Source of the DNA: Pseudomonas sp. PSE14 | GTDB taxonomy: Bacteria > Pseudomonadota > Gammaproteobacteria > Pseudomonadales > Pseudomonadaceae | Assembly: GCF_029203285.1 (NCBI RefSeq) | Contig: NZ_CP115669.1 | Coordinates: 4,402,001-4,466,000, forward strand | Direction of reading: 5' to 3' | Length of the DNA stretch: 64,000 bases | In this document: one piece after another, positions 1 through 10,011 of the stretch | How positions within the stretch are numbered: position 1 is the stretch's first letter | Layout: each line of letters begins with the position of its first letter | Program-made: the position numbers and the translations under genes | The notes under the pieces: generated by a model | The model's database searches: none | What the model was told of the DNA's origin: nothing | Seen by the model: the letters and a program-made list of their open reading frames with translations, nothing else

Positions 1-408
1 AACCGCATCCAGAGCGGCGCGATCATCATCGCCGGCAGCGGCATGTGCACCGGCGGCCGGATCGTCCACCACCTCAAGCACAACCTCTGGCGCGAGGAGT
101 GCCATATCGTCTTCCCCGGCTTCCAGGCCAAGGGCACACTGGGTCGCGCCATCGTCGACGGCGCCGAAACCGTTCGCATCCTGCGCCAGCGCATCGGCGT
201 GAAAGCACAGATCCACACTCTCGGCGGATTCTCCGCCCACGCGGGACAATCGCAATTAATTCAGTGGGTTGGCCACTTCGAGCACAAACCCGAGCTATAC
301 CTGATACATGGCGAACGAGAAAAAATGGATGCGCTGCAGAAAGCGCTCCACGAACGCCTGAACTGGAACGCAAACATTCCGGAACCGGGGGACCGGATAG
401 CGATCTGA
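1..408 (+). CDS. Beta-CASP metallo-beta-lactamase-fold hydrolase, C-terminal part
   Basis: This is the 3' part of a gene cut by the window edge; frame 1 is open from base 1 to a TGA at 406. The visible 135 residues carry the closing features of the beta-CASP/RNA-specificity family: a G-S-G-M-C-T-G-G-R stretch near residue 12 and a late F-S-A-H motif near residue 77 that supplies a metal-site histidine in this family. Such proteins resemble archaeal and bacterial RNA-processing nucleases, but the substrate of the Pseudomonas member is not known to me. A 163-base gap separates it from the downstream LOG gene. The family call is firm; nuclease activity is inferred. Confidence 0.85.
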   Translation, partial: NRIQSGAIIIAGSGMCTGGRIVHHLKHNLWREECHIVFPGFQAKGTLGRAIVDGAETVRILRQRIGVKAQIHTLGGFSAHAGQSQLIQWVGHFEHKPELYLIHGEREKMDALQKALHERLNWNANIPEPGDRIAI

Positions 409-571
409 AGTGGAGGTCTCACGGACTGTCACACCCAGCGTGTCAGACTGCACAGGCCTCCTGCGTTAGACCTGTGCATGACGCACGCACTTTCCGTCCC
501 GGCAACACCTTGCGTGACAGGCCGCGGCGCATGGACAGGCCAACAGGGGTTGATGAACAAGGAGTATCAAC

Positions 572-1645
572 ATGCCCTATGAGCCCGACGATTACCTCTC
601 CAGACACTTCCAGACCAGCGGCACGGAGCTTGCCCAGAAGATCGAGGAACTGGCCGAACTGGCCGCACCCGGCAACAGCCAGAACCTGCCGCTCTACCGC
701 GAGATGCTCACCACCGTAGCCCGCATGGCCCAGGCCGACCGCAACCGCTGGGACGCCAAGATCATGATGCAGACCCTGCGCGAGATGGAGCATGCCTTCA
801 GCACCCTGGAGCAGTTCAAGCGTCGCCGCAAAGTCACGGTATTCGGCTCGGCCCGCACGCCGGTCGACCACCCCGTCTACGCCCTGGCCCGCGAGCTGGG
901 CGAAACCCTGGCCCGCTATGACCTGATGGTCATCACCGGAGCCGGCGGCGGAATCATGGCCGCGGCCCACGAAGGCGCAGGTCTGGAAAACAGCCTCGGC
1001 TTCAACATCACCCTGCCCTTCGAGCAGCACGCCAACCGCACCGTGGACGGCACCAGCAACCTGCTGTCGTTCCACTTCTTCTTCCTGCGCAAGCTGTTCT
1101 TCGTCAAGGAGGCGGACGCCCTGGTGCTCTGTCCCGGCGGCTTCGGTACCTTGGACGAGGCACTGGAAGTGCTGACCCTGATCCAGACCGGCAAGAGCCC
1201 GCTGGTACCCGTGGTGCTGCTTGACCAGCCCGGTGGGCATTACTGGGATCACGCCCTGGAGTTCATCAAGGAGCAACTCGAGGACAATGGCTACATCCTG
1301 CCCAGCGACATGAACCTGATGAAGCTGGTGCACTCGGCCGAAGAAGCGGCGGAGGAGATTGCCCACTTCTACAGCAACTTCCACTCCAGCCGCTGGCTCA
1401 AGGACCGCTTCGTGATCCGTCTGAACCATCCGCTGAGCACCCGCGCGCTGGAACTGCTGGAGCAGGAGTTCGGCAGCCTCTGCGTGACCGACGGCTTCCA
1501 CCAGCAGCCCTACAGCGAATCGGAACTGGATGAACCGGAGTTCTCCCACCTCACCCGCCTGGCCTTCGCCTTCAATGGCCGGGATCAGGGCCGGCTGCGC
1601 GAGCTGCTGAACTTCATCAACCAGCCGGAAAACTGGGCGCGCTGA
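572..1645 (+). CDS. LOG-family (lysine decarboxylase-like fold) nucleotide-processing protein
   Basis: A 357-residue protein of the LOG/TIGR00730 superfamily, which includes cytokinin riboside 5'-monophosphate phosphoribohydrolases and the bacterial nucleosidase PpnN. The Rossmann-like core has G-A-G-G-G-I-M-A from about residue 123 and the diagnostic P-G-G-F-G-T-L-D-E at 188-196. It is longer than the small 190-residue LOG enzymes, with an N-terminal helical extension of about 90 residues and a C-terminal extension, a layout seen in the PpnN-like group. The ATG at 572 follows an AAGGAG site. Likely a cytosolic nucleotide monophosphate hydrolase; the exact substrate is not shown by sequence. 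A strong terminator follows before convergent recX. Confidence 0.85.
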   Translation: MPYEPDDYLSRHFQTSGTELAQKIEELAELAAPGNSQNLPLYREMLTTVARMAQADRNRWDAKIMMQTLREMEHAFSTLEQFKRRRKVTVFGSARTPVDHPVYALARELGETLARYDLMVITGAGGGIMAAAHEGAGLENSLGFNITLPFEQHANRTVDGTSNLLSFHFFFLRKLFFVKEADALVLCPGGFGTLDEALEVLTLIQTGKSPLVPVVLLDQPGGHYWDHALEFIKEQLEDNGYILPSDMNLMKLVHSAEEAAEEIAHFYSNFHSSRWLKDRFVIRLNHPLSTRALELLEQEFGSLCVTDGFHQQPYSESELDEPEFSHLTRLAFAFNGRDQGRLRELLNFINQPENWAR

Positions 1646-1673
1646 TCAATAGGAAATCACGGCCCCGAAACGA

Positions 1674-1702
1674 ACAAGGCACCCTCGCGGGTGCCTTGTT
1701 TT
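1674..1702. terminator. Bidirectional Rho-independent terminator between LOG gene and recX
   Basis: An 11-base stem (ACAAGGCACCC with GGGTGCCTTGT, loop TCGC) ends in a short T run on the + strand. It lies between two convergent genes and can serve the upstream LOG gene and perhaps recX. Confidence 0.8.
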
Positions 1703-1714
1703 CAATCATGAAGC

Positions 1715-2179
1715 TCAATCGTCCGATCGCCGGCCACTCAGGAGCCGGCTGATGGCTTCCATCGGGTATCCCCGATAGCTCAGGAACCGCCCCTGCTGGG
1801 CCCGCTCGCGGGCATCCTGCGGCAGTCGGGCGAACTTGCGACGCCAGACCTCACGCAGGTTTTCACTCCAGTCGACGTCAGACTCGCTCAGGGCACTGTC
1901 GATTTCGCCACGGGGCAAGCCGCGTTGCGACAGCTCCTCGCGAATTCGCACCGGGCCGTATCCTGCCCGCGCTCGACTGGCGATGTAGCTTTCCAGATAG
2001 CGGCTTTCATTGAGCAACCCCTCCTCGGCCAGACGGTCGAGGGCAGGGTCGATCAGTTCCTGCGCAGCACCGCGTTGCCGCAGCTTGCGCGAGAGCTCCG
2101 CCCGGCCATGCTCGCGTCGCGCCAGCAGGTCCATGGCGACCCGCCGCACCGCGACGGGGTTATCGAGCTCGACGGCCAT
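1715..2179 (-). CDS. recX: Regulatory protein RecX
   Basis: A 154-residue RecX, the small helical protein that binds RecA filaments and limits recombinase and coprotease activity. The sequence shows the expected three-helix repeats with [11 protein letters not shown] near the N terminus and R-G-Y-P near the C terminus. It begins 5 bases after the recA stop codon, so it is almost certainly cotranscribed with recA and induced with it in the SOS response. Length is normal for Pseudomonas. Confidence 0.95.
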   Translation of the reverse strand: MAVELDNPVAVRRVAMDLLARREHGRAELSRKLRQRGAAQELIDPALDRLAEEGLLNESRYLESYIASRARAGYGPVRIREELSQRGLPRGEIDSALSESDVDWSENLREVWRRKFARLPQDARERAQQGRFLSYRGYPMEAISRLLSGRRSDD

Positions 2180-2184
2180 GGCGA

Positions 2185-3240
2185 TCAGTAGTCGGCTTCA
2201 GCTTCCGCTTCGGCTTCCGCCGCTGCGAGTTCGGCCTTGGTCGGCGCCGGCTGGTTGGTCAGCAGTTGCTCGCGAATAGCTTTGTCGAGGGTGTTGCAGA
2301 TCTCGGTGTTGTCTTCCAGGAACTTGGCGGCATTGGCCTTGCCCTGGCCGATCTTGTTGCCCTGGTAGCTGTACCAGGCGCCGGACTTCTCGATCAGGCC
2401 CAGCTGCACGCCCAGGTCGATGATCTCGCCGGTACGGTAGATACCGCGGCCGTACATGATCTGGAACTCGGCCTGACGGAAGGGCGGAGCCACCTTGTTC
2501 TTCACGACCTTGACGCGGGTTTCACTGCCAACCACCTCGTCGCCTTCCTTCACCGCGCCGGTACGGCGGATGTCCAGGCGAACGGAGGAGTAGAACTTCA
2601 GCGCGTTACCGCCGGTGGTGGTTTCCGGGTTACCGAACATCACGCCGATCTTCATACGGATCTGGTTGATGAAGATGACCAGGCAGTTGGCGTTCTTGAT
2701 GTTGCCGGTGATCTTACGCAGGGCCTGGGACATCAGGCGCGCCTGCAGGCCGACGTGCTGATCGCCCATCTCGCCTTCGATTTCAGCCTTGGGTACCAGG
2801 GCCGCCACGGAGTCGACGATGATCACGTCAACGGCGTTGGAGCGCACCAGCATGTCGGTGATTTCCAGGGCCTGTTCGCCGGTGTCCGGTTGGGAAACCA
2901 GCAGGTCGTCGACGTTGACGCCCAGCTTGCCGGCGTAGTCCGGGTCCAGCGCGTGTTCGGCGTCGACGAAGGCGCAGGTGGCGCCGGCCTTCTGGGCCTG
3001 GGCGATGACGGACAGGGTCAGGGTGGTCTTACCCGAGGATTCCGGACCGTAGATCTCGACGATACGCCCCTTCGGCAGGCCGCCGATGCCCAGCGCGATG
3101 TCCAGGCCCAGCGAGCCGGTGGAGATAGCGGGGATAGCCTGACGCTCATGGTCGCCCATGCGCATGACCGCGCCTTTGCCGAATTGGCGTTCGATCTGTC
3201 CCAGGGCCGCGGCCAGGGCGCGCTTCTTGTTCTCGTCCAT
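2185..3240 (-). CDS. recA: Recombinase RecA
   Basis: A 351-residue RecA: the ATP-dependent strand-exchange protein and coprotease that triggers LexA cleavage. Walker A G-P-E-S-S-G-K-T is at residues 64-71, followed by the conserved core and an acidic, alanine/glutamate-rich C-terminal tail. A longer reading from 3282 is possible, but M-D-E-N-K-K at 3240 matches the family start and has a GAGGA site. The upstream region holds a LexA box over the promoter. recX follows directly. The gene is complete and ordinary. Confidence 0.99.
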   Translation of the reverse strand: MDENKKRALAAALGQIERQFGKGAVMRMGDHERQAIPAISTGSLGLDIALGIGGLPKGRIVEIYGPESSGKTTLTLSVIAQAQKAGATCAFVDAEHALDPDYAGKLGVNVDDLLVSQPDTGEQALEITDMLVRSNAVDVIIVDSVAALVPKAEIEGEMGDQHVGLQARLMSQALRKITGNIKNANCLVIFINQIRMKIGVMFGNPETTTGGNALKFYSSVRLDIRRTGAVKEGDEVVGSETRVKVVKNKVAPPFRQAEFQIMYGRGIYRTGEIIDLGVQLGLIEKSGAWYSYQGNKIGQGKANAAKFLEDNTEICNTLDKAIREQLLTNQPAPTKAELAAAEAEAEAEADY

Positions 3241-3282
3241 TGATGTCCTCGCGAAGTCAGGGGGCCGGACGGCCACGAACAA

Positions 3283-3316
3283 CTGTATAAGTAGCCAGTA
3301 TTATTCCACAGGGCAA
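3283..3316 (-). promoter_or_regulatory. recA promoter with LexA (SOS) box
   Basis: Seen on the minus strand: TTGCCC (3311-3316), a 17-base spacer, and TACTTA (3288-3293). A CTG-N10-CAG site at 3283-3298 covers the -10 element. This is the standard gammaproteobacterial LexA operator form, so LexA bound here would block RNA polymerase. Confidence 0.85.
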
Positions 3317-3325
3317 GCCGCTCGC

Positions 3326-3838
3326 CTACCCCTGGAGCGGATTTTCCCCGTCCGCCAGTCGCAACAGCCCAGCCAGAGCGGTCGCCACGGTCTGCCGCCG
3401 CACCGCCTCCCGATCACCGGCATACAGACGGCGTTCGCTGAACACCTGTTCGCCTTTCCTCCAGGCCAGCCAGACAGTGCCTACCGGTTTCTCGGCAGAG
3501 CCGCCGTCCGGACCAGCAACGCCGCTGACCGCCACGGCGATATCCGCACCGCTGCGCGGCAAAGCACCGGCCACCATGGCCTCCACCACTTCACGACTGA
3601 CAGCGCCAACCTTCGGGAAGAGCTCGGCCGGCACATCCAGCTGGCGAGTCTTCTGCTCATTGGAATAGGTGACGTAGCCCGCCTCGAACCAGGCCGAGCT
3701 ACCGGGAATGCGCGTGATCGCCTCGGCAATCCCGCCACCGGTGCAGGATTCGGCGGTGGTGACGCGCAACTTGTTGGCGGCGAGTCGCACGCCCAGTTGC
3801 GCAGAGAGTTCGGTGATCGAGGAATCGGTGAGGGGCAC
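3326..3838 (-). CDS. pncC: Nicotinamide-nucleotide amidohydrolase (CinA C-terminal domain protein)
   Basis: A 170-residue stand-alone CinA C-terminal domain. The family deamidates nicotinamide mononucleotide to nicotinic acid mononucleotide, recycling the NMN made by bacterial DNA ligase. Visible signatures are A-E-S-C-T-G-G-G near residue 29 and V-S-G-V-A-G-P-D-G-G near residue 104. The N-terminal ADP-ribose pyrophosphatase domain of full CinA is absent, as is usual in Proteobacteria. It sits upstream of recA on the same strand and is divergent from mutS (82-base gap). The old competence-damage name is historical. Confidence 0.9.
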   Translation of the reverse strand: MPLTDSSITELSAQLGVRLAANKLRVTTAESCTGGGIAEAITRIPGSSAWFEAGYVTYSNEQKTRQLDVPAELFPKVGAVSREVVEAMVAGALPRSGADIAVAVSGVAGPDGGSAEKPVGTVWLAWRKGEQVFSERRLYAGDREAVRRQTVATALAGLLRLADGENPLQG

Positions 3839-3920
3839 GGTGCGCTCCGGGGTTAAAGAAGGCCAGGCGGATACCGTACACTAGGCGCTTTTGCATGTTG
3901 AAGCCGGACAGCCAGAAGCC

Positions 3921-6494
3921 ATGAGTCAAAGCGACCTCTCAGCTCACACTCCCATGATGCAACAGTACTGGAAGCTGAAGAATCAGCACCCGGACCAACT
4001 GATGTTCTACCGCATGGGCGACTTCTACGAGCTGTTCTACGAGGACGCCAAGAAGGCCGCCAAGCTGCTGGACATCACCCTGACAGCACGCGGCCAGTCA
4101 GCCGGCAATGCCATCCCCATGGCGGGCATCCCATTCCACTCCGCCGAAGGCTACCTGGCCAAGCTGGTGAAGCTGGGCGAATCGGTGGTGATCTGCGAGC
4201 AGATCGGCGACCCGGCGACCAGCAAGGGCCCGGTGGAACGCCAGGTCGTGCGTATCCTCACTCCCGGCACCGTCAGCGACGAAGCCCTGCTGGACGAGCG
4301 CCGCGACAACCTGATCGCCGCCGTGCTGGGTGACGAGCGCCTGTTCGGCCTTGCCGTGCTGGACATCACCAGCGGCCGTTTCAACGTCCAGGAAATAAAG
4401 GGCTGGGAAACCCTGCTGGCGGAACTGGAACGCATGAACCCCGCCGAACTGCTGATCCCCGACGACTGGCCCCAGGGCCTGCCGGCGGAGAAACGCCGTG
4501 GCTCGCGCCGCCGCGCGCCCTGGGATTTCGACCGCGACTCCGCGCACAAGAGCCTGTGCCAGCAGTTCGGCGTGCAGGACCTCAAGGGCTTCGGCTGCCA
4601 GGAACTGACCCTGGCCATCGGCGCCGCCGGCTGCCTGCTGGCCTACGCCAAGGAAACCCAGCGCACCGCCCTGCCGCACCTGCGCAGCCTGCGCCATGAG
4701 CGCATCGACGATACGGTCATCCTCGACGGCGCCAGCCGCCGCAACCTGGAGCTGGACACCAACCTTGCCGGTGGCCGCGACAACACCCTGCAATCGGTGG
4801 TCGACCGTTGCCAGACCGCCATGGGCAGCCGTCTGCTGACCCGCTGGCTGAACCGCCCGCTACGTGACCGAGCCGTCCTCGAAGCTCGCCAGGAGTCCAT
4901 TGCCTGCCTGCTGGAGCGCTATCGCTTCGAAATCCTCCAGCCACAGCTGAAGGAAATCGGCGACGTCGAGCGCATCCTGGCCCGTATCGGCCTGCGCAAC
5001 GCCCGCCCGCGCGATCTGGCCCGCCTGCGCGACGCCCTCGCCGCCCTGCCCGAGCTGCAGAACGGCATGACCGAACTGGAAGCACCGCACCTGGGCCAAC
5101 TGGCCGGCAGCATCCGCACCTATCCGGAGCTGGCCGATCTGCTGGCCCGCGCCGTGATCGAGAATCCGCCGGCGGTGATCCGCGACGGCGGCGTGATCGC
5201 CCGTGGCTACGACGCCGAGCTGGACGAGCTGCAGATGCTCAGCGAGAACGCCGGCCAGTACCTGATGGACCTGGAAACCCGGGAAAAGGCCCGCACCGGC
5301 CTGCCGAACCTGAAGGTCGGCTACAACCGTATCCACGGCTATTACATCGAGTTGCCCCGCGTACAGGCCGAACAGGCGCCCGCCGACTACATCCGTCGGC
5401 AGACGCTGAAAGGCGCCGAGCGTTTCATCACTCCGGAGCTGAAGGCTTTCGAAGACAAGGCGCTGTCCGCCCAGAGCCGCGCCCTGGCCCGCGAAAAGCA
5501 GCTGTATGAAGAGCTGCTGGAACTGCTGATCGCCCAACTGGCACCGCTGCAGGACACCGCCGCCGCCCTGGCCGAACTGGATGTGCTGTCAAACCTCGCC
5601 GAACGCGCCCTGAACCTCGACCTGAACCGCCCGCGCTTCGTCGAAGAGTCGGGCATCCTGATCGAGCAGGGTCGCCACCCGGTGGTCGAGCAGGTGCTGG
5701 ATACGCCGTTCGTCGCCAACGATCTGAACCTCGACCAGGACACCCGCATGCTGGTGATTACCGGCCCGAACATGGGCGGTAAATCGACCTACATGCGGCA
5801 AACGGCGCTGATCGTGCTGCTTGCGCACATTGGCAGCTTCGTCCCGGCGGCCCGTTGCGAACTGTCTTTGGTGGACCGCATCTTCACCCGTATCGGTTCT
5901 TCCGACGACCTCGCCGGCGGCCGTTCCACCTTCATGGTGGAGATGAGCGAAACCGCCAACATCCTGCACAACGCGACCGACCGCAGCCTGGTGCTGATGG
6001 ATGAGGTCGGACGTGGCACCAGCACCTTCGACGGCCTGTCGCTGGCGTGGTCCGCCGCCGAGCATCTGGCCAAGCTGCGCGCCTTCACGCTGTTCGCGAC
6101 CCACTATTTCGAGCTGACCGTGCTGCCGGAAAGCGAGCCGGCGGTGGCCAACGTGCACCTCAACGCCACCGAGCACAACGAGCGCATCGTGTTCCTGCAC
6201 CACGTGCTGCCCGGCCCGGCCAGCCAGAGTTATGGCCTGGCAGTAGCCCAATTGGCCGGTGTGCCGGGTGCGGTAATTCAGCGCGCCCGCGAACACCTGG
6301 CCCGCCTGGAAACCACCAGCCTGCCCCACGAAGCCCCGCGTTCGAACGACCCGAAAAGCCCCGCACCGCTGCAAAGCGACCTGTTCGCCAGCCTGCCGCA
6401 CCCAGTCATTGAAGAGCTGATGCGCGTCAGCCCCGACGACCTGACACCGCGTCAAGCTCTCGAATTGTTATATGCATGGAAGATGCGAGTCTGA
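3921..6494 (+). CDS. mutS: DNA mismatch repair protein MutS
   Basis: An 857-residue MutS that recognises mismatches and small loops and recruits MutL. The mismatch-reading F-x-E motif is F35-Y36-E37 inside G-D-F-Y-E-L-F, and the ATPase P-loop G-P-N-M-G-G-K-S-T is at 615-623, followed by the D-E-V-G-R-G-T-S-T signature. The C terminus keeps the tetramerisation/beta-clamp region. The frame opens at 3891, but M-S-Q-S-D at 3921 fits the family start; its ribosome site is weak. Divergent from pncC; fdxA follows 66 bases downstream. Confidence 0.98.
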   Translation: MSQSDLSAHTPMMQQYWKLKNQHPDQLMFYRMGDFYELFYEDAKKAAKLLDITLTARGQSAGNAIPMAGIPFHSAEGYLAKLVKLGESVVICEQIGDPATSKGPVERQVVRILTPGTVSDEALLDERRDNLIAAVLGDERLFGLAVLDITSGRFNVQEIKGWETLLAELERMNPAELLIPDDWPQGLPAEKRRGSRRRAPWDFDRDSAHKSLCQQFGVQDLKGFGCQELTLAIGAAGCLLAYAKETQRTALPHLRSLRHERIDDTVILDGASRRNLELDTNLAGGRDNTLQSVVDRCQTAMGSRLLTRWLNRPLRDRAVLEARQESIACLLERYRFEILQPQLKEIGDVERILARIGLRNARPRDLARLRDALAALPELQNGMTELEAPHLGQLAGSIRTYPELADLLARAVIENPPAVIRDGGVIARGYDAELDELQMLSENAGQYLMDLETREKARTGLPNLKVGYNRIHGYYIELPRVQAEQAPADYIRRQTLKGAERFITPELKAFEDKALSAQSRALAREKQLYEELLELLIAQLAPLQDTAAALAELDVLSNLAERALNLDLNRPRFVEESGILIEQGRHPVVEQVLDTPFVANDLNLDQDTRMLVITGPNMGGKSTYMRQTALIVLLAHIGSFVPAARCELSLVDRIFTRIGSSDDLAGGRSTFMVEMSETANILHNATDRSLVLMDEVGRGTSTFDGLSLAWSAAEHLAKLRAFTLFATHYFELTVLPESEPAVANVHLNATEHNERIVFLHHVLPGPASQSYGLAVAQLAGVPGAVIQRAREHLARLETTSLPHEAPRSNDPKSPAPLQSDLFASLPHPVIEELMRVSPDDLTPRQALELLYAWKMRV

Positions 6495-6560
6495 CGGACC
6501 GTGAAACAAGCTGTTAGAATCGCGCGCGCTTAGCCGCCCGCCTGAGGAGAGAATTAGAAA

Positions 6561-6884
6561 ATGACCTTCGTCGTCACCGACAACTGCATCAAGTGCAAAT
6601 ACACCGACTGCGTGGAAGTCTGCCCGGTCGACTGCTTCTACGAAGGCCCGAACTTCCTGGTCATTCACCCGGATGAGTGCATCGACTGCGCCCTGTGCGA
6701 ACCGGAGTGCCCGGCCCAGGCGATCTTCTCCGAGGACGAAGTCCCGGATGGCATGCAGGAATTCATCGAGCTGAACAAGGATCTGGCCGACGTCTGGCCG
6801 AACATCACCGAGAAGAAGGATTCGCTGCCGGACGCTGAAGAGTGGGACGGCAAGCCGAACAAGTTGCAGCACCTGGAGCGCTGA
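6561..6884 (+). CDS. fdxA: 7Fe-8S ferredoxin FdxA
   Basis: A 107-residue ferredoxin of the Azotobacter FdI type, a small cytosolic electron carrier. Cysteines at 9, 12, 17, 21 and 25 and a second set at 40, 43, 46 and 50 fit one 3Fe-4S and one 4Fe-4S cluster, followed by the long C-terminal extension typical of the seven-iron class. A GAGGAG site precedes the ATG. It lies downstream of mutS and ends in a strong terminator, so it may have its own promoter. Confidence 0.96.
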   Translation: MTFVVTDNCIKCKYTDCVEVCPVDCFYEGPNFLVIHPDECIDCALCEPECPAQAIFSEDEVPDGMQEFIELNKDLADVWPNITEKKDSLPDAEEWDGKPNKLQHLER

Positions 6885-6902
6885 TCTCCATCGCTGGAAC
6901 AA

Positions 6903-6930
6903 GAAAGGCCCGCCTCGCGCGGGCCTTTTC
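6903..6930 (+). terminator. fdxA terminator
   Basis: AAAGGCCCGC pairs with GCGGGCCTTT around a short loop, followed by a T run, directly after the fdxA stop codon. Confidence 0.85.
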
Positions 6931-6959
6931 ATTTCTGCTGCGGCACTTTTCTGCGGGCA

Positions 6960-7077
6960 AAAAAAGGGGCGGGATAACCCGCCCACTCTTTCTTCCCTAA
7001 TTCATCATCCTGATGAATCGCCATCCTGCGATGTCCTGACCGGCATCCTTACCGGCCTGCGCCTTTCCGTGTACGCA
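6960..7077 (-). ncRNA. rsmZ: Small regulatory RNA RsmZ
   Basis: No protein gene fits here; the minus strand reads as an RNA of about 118 bases. It has repeated GGA motifs in stem-loop context (for example near 7065, 7048, 7036, 7026, 7010 and 6997) and ends in a GGGCGGG-TTAT-CCCGCCC hairpin plus seven T. Stretches such as GTCAGGACATCGCAGG and GATTCATCAGGA match my recollection of pseudomonad RsmZ. A -10 TAATAT (7084-7089) and a weak -35 TTGCTG (7106-7111) place the start near 7075-7077. RsmZ binds and sequesters RsmA/RsmE, relieving translational repression under GacS/GacA control. The position between fdxA and rpoS is the conserved one. The 5' end is approximate. Confidence 0.93.
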
Positions 7078-7239
7078 GGAGTGATATTACTCGGCTCCCG
7101 CATCGCAGCAACTGAGGCATTCTGCCCCACGCACCCTCCTCTCACGCTGACGTAGAGCAATAAATTCTTTATAAAACAATAAGATAAAAAACAATGAAGC
7201 TTGGACGAGCAGTATTTCAAGCTGAACGCTCACACGCCG

Positions 7240-7257
7240 TGTAAGCGAATGCTTACA
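7240..7257. promoter_or_regulatory. GacA binding site (upstream activating sequence of rsmZ)
   Basis: TGTAAG-CGAATG-CTTACA is a perfect match to the known GacA box form TGTAAG-N6-CTTACA. It lies about 165-180 bases upstream of the predicted rsmZ start, the usual spacing, and just past the end of rpoS. Confidence 0.92.
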
Positions 7258-7269
7258 TCGCGGCGCATA

Positions 7270-7297
7270 AAAAAGCCCGGAATTATCCGGGCTTTTT
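7270..7297 (-). terminator. rpoS terminator
   Basis: AAAAAGCCCGG and CCGGGCTTTTT flank a six-base loop. The stem has T runs on both strands, so it can end rpoS transcription and also insulate the rsmZ control region. Confidence 0.88.
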
Positions 7298-7328
7298 CGA
7301 GGTCGACCGTTGTTACTGAAGCAAGGCG

Positions 7329-8333
7329 CTACTGGAACAAGGCGTCACTGGAGAGACCATTCTTCTCGAGGATCTCGCGCAGGCGCTTGAGTGCCTCAAC
7401 CTGGATCTGGCGAACCCGCTCGCGGGTCAGGCCGATTTCCTGGCCAACCTCTTCCAGCGTACTGCTTTCATGCCCGCGCAGGCCGAAGCGGCGAATCACC
7501 ACCTCCCGCTGCTTGTCGGTCAGCTCCGACAACCACAGGTCGATGCTCTCGCTGAGATCATCATCCTGCAGCAGCTCGCAGGGATCGGTCGGCCGATCGT
7601 CCGTGAGCGTGTCGAGCAGCGTCTTGTCGGAATCCGGGCCCAGCGAGACGTCCACGGAGGTCACCCGCTCGTTGAGGCCGAGCATGCGCTTGACCTCGTC
7701 CACCGGCTTCTCGAGCAGGTTGGCGATTTCCTCGGGAGAAGGCTCGTGGTCCAGCTTCTGGGTCAGCTCGCGAGCCGCCCGCAGGTAGACGTTGAGTTCC
7801 TTGACCACATGGATTGGCAGGCGAATGGTGCGGGTCTGGTTCATGATGGCCCGTTCGATGGTCTGTCGAATCCACCAGGTCGCATAGGTGGAAAAGCGGA
7901 AGCCACGCTCCGGATCGAACTTTTCCACAGCCCGGATCAGCCCGAGGTTGCCCTCTTCGATCAGATCGAGCAGCGAGAGTCCGCGATTGACGTAGCGCCG
8001 CGCGATTTTCACCACCAGACGCAGGTTACTCTCGATCATTCTCCGCCGGCCGGCCGGATCGCCCCTCTGCGCCAGACGCGCAAAGTGGACTTCTTCTTCC
8101 GGGGTCAGCAGCGGCGAAAAGCCGATTTCATTCAGATACAGCTGCGTAGCGTCGAGCGCCCGCGTGTAGTCGATGTGCTTGTGTTGCTTGAGAGAGGAGA
8201 GTGCTGAGGCTTTGGGAGTGACTTGAAGCGATACCTGCTCTTCGGCAAGCGACTCTTCAAAAATGATGCCGGGCTCCAGAAGGAGCACTTCATCATCGAC
8301 GTCAAACTCCGGCCCTTCTTTTTTAAGTGCCAT
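7329..8333 (-). CDS. rpoS: Stationary-phase sigma factor RpoS
   Basis: A 334-residue sigma-70 family factor of the RpoS group, the master of the general stress and stationary-phase programme. Region 1.2/2 holds the [13 protein letters not shown] -10 recognition block, and the C terminus carries the helix-turn-helix [14 protein letters not shown] of region 4. The longer reading from 8363 is less likely: M-A-L-K-K-E-G at 8333 matches the family and follows an AAGGGA site. It lies downstream of nlpD, as in other gammaproteobacteria, where an rpoS promoter often sits inside nlpD. Confidence 0.98.
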   Translation of the reverse strand: MALKKEGPEFDVDDEVLLLEPGIIFEESLAEEQVSLQVTPKASALSSLKQHKHIDYTRALDATQLYLNEIGFSPLLTPEEEVHFARLAQRGDPAGRRRMIESNLRLVVKIARRYVNRGLSLLDLIEEGNLGLIRAVEKFDPERGFRFSTYATWWIRQTIERAIMNQTRTIRLPIHVVKELNVYLRAARELTQKLDHEPSPEEIANLLEKPVDEVKRMLGLNERVTSVDVSLGPDSDKTLLDTLTDDRPTDPCELLQDDDLSESIDLWLSELTDKQREVVIRRFGLRGHESSTLEEVGQEIGLTRERVRQIQVEALKRLREILEKNGLSSDALFQ

Positions 8334-8428
8334 GTCGTTATCCCTTGCTGAGTTCGACAACAAGCCCAGGTGCGTCCTTATCCTTAGGACACCAGGGCCC
8401 GCTCACCCACGCAGGGGAACAGCAAACG

Positions 8429-9283
8429 TCAACGACTTGGCAGGTATTGCAGAGGATCTACAGGCTTACCCTGGCGGCGAATCTCAAAGTGCAGCTTCAC
8501 CCGGTCAGTCCCTGTGGAGCCCATCTCGGCAATGTTCTGCCCGACTTTGACCTGTTGCCCTTCCCGCACCAGCAACCTGCGGTTGTGACCGTAGGCGCTT
8601 ACGTAGGTATCGCTGTGCTTGATGATCACGAGTTCGCCGTAGCCCCGCAAACCACTACCGGCGTACACAACCGTGCCATTGGACGCAGCCAAGACAGGCT
8701 GGCCCAATTGTCCGGCTATATCAATCCCTTTATTCAAACTGCCGTTTGATGCAAAACGCCCAATCAGAGTGCCATTAGTCGGCCATATCCAACCGCTCAC
8801 ACCACCGCCCGACGGAGCGGGAGTTGCAGCGCCCGCGCTGGCCTGCGACGAAGGCGCAACGGTCGAGGAGGTCGGTTTACTGGCGCTGGATGCCGTAGGA
8901 GTCGATTTATTGACAACCACCGGAGCGACGGGCGCAGTATTTTTGGCGACAGACGGTTGTACCGACGCCGGCCCACCATCGAAGCGGATCGATTGTCCGG
9001 GGCGGATGGTATAAGGCGCGTCAATATTGTTGCGTGCGGCCAGGGCTTTCCAGTCCCAGCCGTAGCGGAAGGCAATGGAATACAGGGTGTCACCGCGACG
9101 CACCACGTACTGCCCGCTGGTCACCGCCGGCTTGCGCGCAGAGGCGCCGCCGTCGACGACGGTGGTGCCGCTACGTGATGAGGTAGAACAGGCCGCCAGC
9201 AGAGAGCAAACGGCAATGGCCAGCACAGCGTGGCCCAGGCCCTTGATCCAGTTCCGTTGTCGCAGGGTCGCTGTCAAGCTCAC
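8429..9283 (-). CDS. nlpD: Lipoprotein NlpD, LysM and degenerate LytM domains
   Basis: A 284-residue outer-membrane lipoprotein that activates septal amidases (AmiC type) during cell division. The signal ends in a lipobox L-L-A-A-C (Cys about residue 32); a LysM domain with Y-V-V-R-R-G-D-T follows near residues 58-101, then a low-complexity Ala/Ser/Thr linker, then an M23/LytM domain. The metal-binding histidine of H-x3-D is Asn in N-K-G-I-D and the first His of H-x-H is Lys, so it should lack peptidase activity, as known for NlpD. The start is GTG at 9283 behind an AAGGGGG site; nearby ATGs are out of frame. Upstream of rpoS. Confidence 0.95.
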   Translation of the reverse strand: MSLTATLRQRNWIKGLGHAVLAIAVCSLLAACSTSSRSGTTVVDGGASARKPAVTSGQYVVRRGDTLYSIAFRYGWDWKALAARNNIDAPYTIRPGQSIRFDGGPASVQPSVAKNTAPVAPVVVNKSTPTASSASKPTSSTVAPSSQASAGAATPAPSGGGVSGWIWPTNGTLIGRFASNGSLNKGIDIAGQLGQPVLAASNGTVVYAGSGLRGYGELVIIKHSDTYVSAYGHNRRLLVREGQQVKVGQNIAEMGSTGTDRVKLHFEIRRQGKPVDPLQYLPSR

Positions 9284-9353
9284 CCATCCCCCTTATCCAT
9301 GAATTACGTGCAGCCTGTTGGCCGATAGTGTATCCGCTGCCGCTTGGCTTGTT

Positions 9354-9989
9354 TCAGCCCAGCGGGCCGTTGAGCAGCGGAACGAAGCGTACGGAGTCCA
9401 GCACCTGGCGCTGGAAGCCATCCTCGGTGCGGACGATCAGCAACAGTTGCTGGACCTCGCCACCGCCCACCGGAATCACCAGTCGGCCGCCGGGCGCCAG
9501 CTGGTCCAGCAGAGCCTGCGGGACTTCAGCCGCTGCCGCGGTGACGATGATGCCATTGTAGGGAGCAAGGGCAGACCACCCTTCCCAGCCATCGCCCCAA
9601 CGAAAGACAACATTTCGCAGGTTTAGCTCCGCAAGTCGCTCTTTCGCGCGATCCTGCAGCGCCTGGATGCGCTCGACAGAGAACACCCGCTCGACCAACT
9701 GTGACAGCACGGCTGTCTGGTATCCGGAGCCAGTTCCGATCTCCAGCACCTTGTCCAGGGGACCTGCCGCCAGCAGCAGCTCGGTCATCCGCGCCACCAT
9801 GAAGGGCTGCGAGATGGTCTGGTTGTGCCCGATGGGCAGCGCGGTGTCTTCATAAGCGCGATGCGCCAGCGCCTCGTCGACGAACAGGTGGCGCGGCGTG
9901 CGGCGAATCACTTCAAGCACATGGGCGTTGGACAGACCTTCCTCGTACAAGCGCTGGATCAGCCGCTCGCGCGTACGCTGGGAGGTCAT
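9354..9989 (-). CDS. pcm: Protein-L-isoaspartate O-methyltransferase
   Basis: A 211-residue PCMT that methylates isoaspartyl residues in aged proteins so they can be repaired, using SAM. The SAM-binding loop E-I-G-T-G-S-G-Y-Q is present, with the upstream N-Q-T-I-S-Q-P substrate-pocket motif and a C-terminal V-R-F-V-P-L. Two starts compete: ATG 9989 (GAGG site, no overlap with surE, matches family length) and ATG 10022 (stronger GGAGGG site, 11-base overlap with surE, 222 residues). I prefer 9989. It sits in the conserved surE-pcm-nlpD-rpoS stress block. Confidence 0.96.
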   Translation of the reverse strand: MTSQRTRERLIQRLYEEGLSNAHVLEVIRRTPRHLFVDEALAHRAYEDTALPIGHNQTISQPFMVARMTELLLAAGPLDKVLEIGTGSGYQTAVLSQLVERVFSVERIQALQDRAKERLAELNLRNVVFRWGDGWEGWSALAPYNGIIVTAAAAEVPQALLDQLAPGGRLVIPVGGGEVQQLLLIVRTEDGFQRQVLDSVRFVPLLNGPLG

Positions 9990-10011
9990 GCCAATACCTC
10001 GGCGGGACAAT

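Noticed and set aside
2266-3243. 325-residue open frame on the + strand
   Set aside because: It is the antisense shadow of recA; composition is Val/Ala/Gly/Asp biased with no domain.
7201-7788. 195-residue + strand frame over the rpoS end
   Set aside because: Ser/Arg-rich shadow of rpoS region 4 that also crosses the GacA box and terminator.
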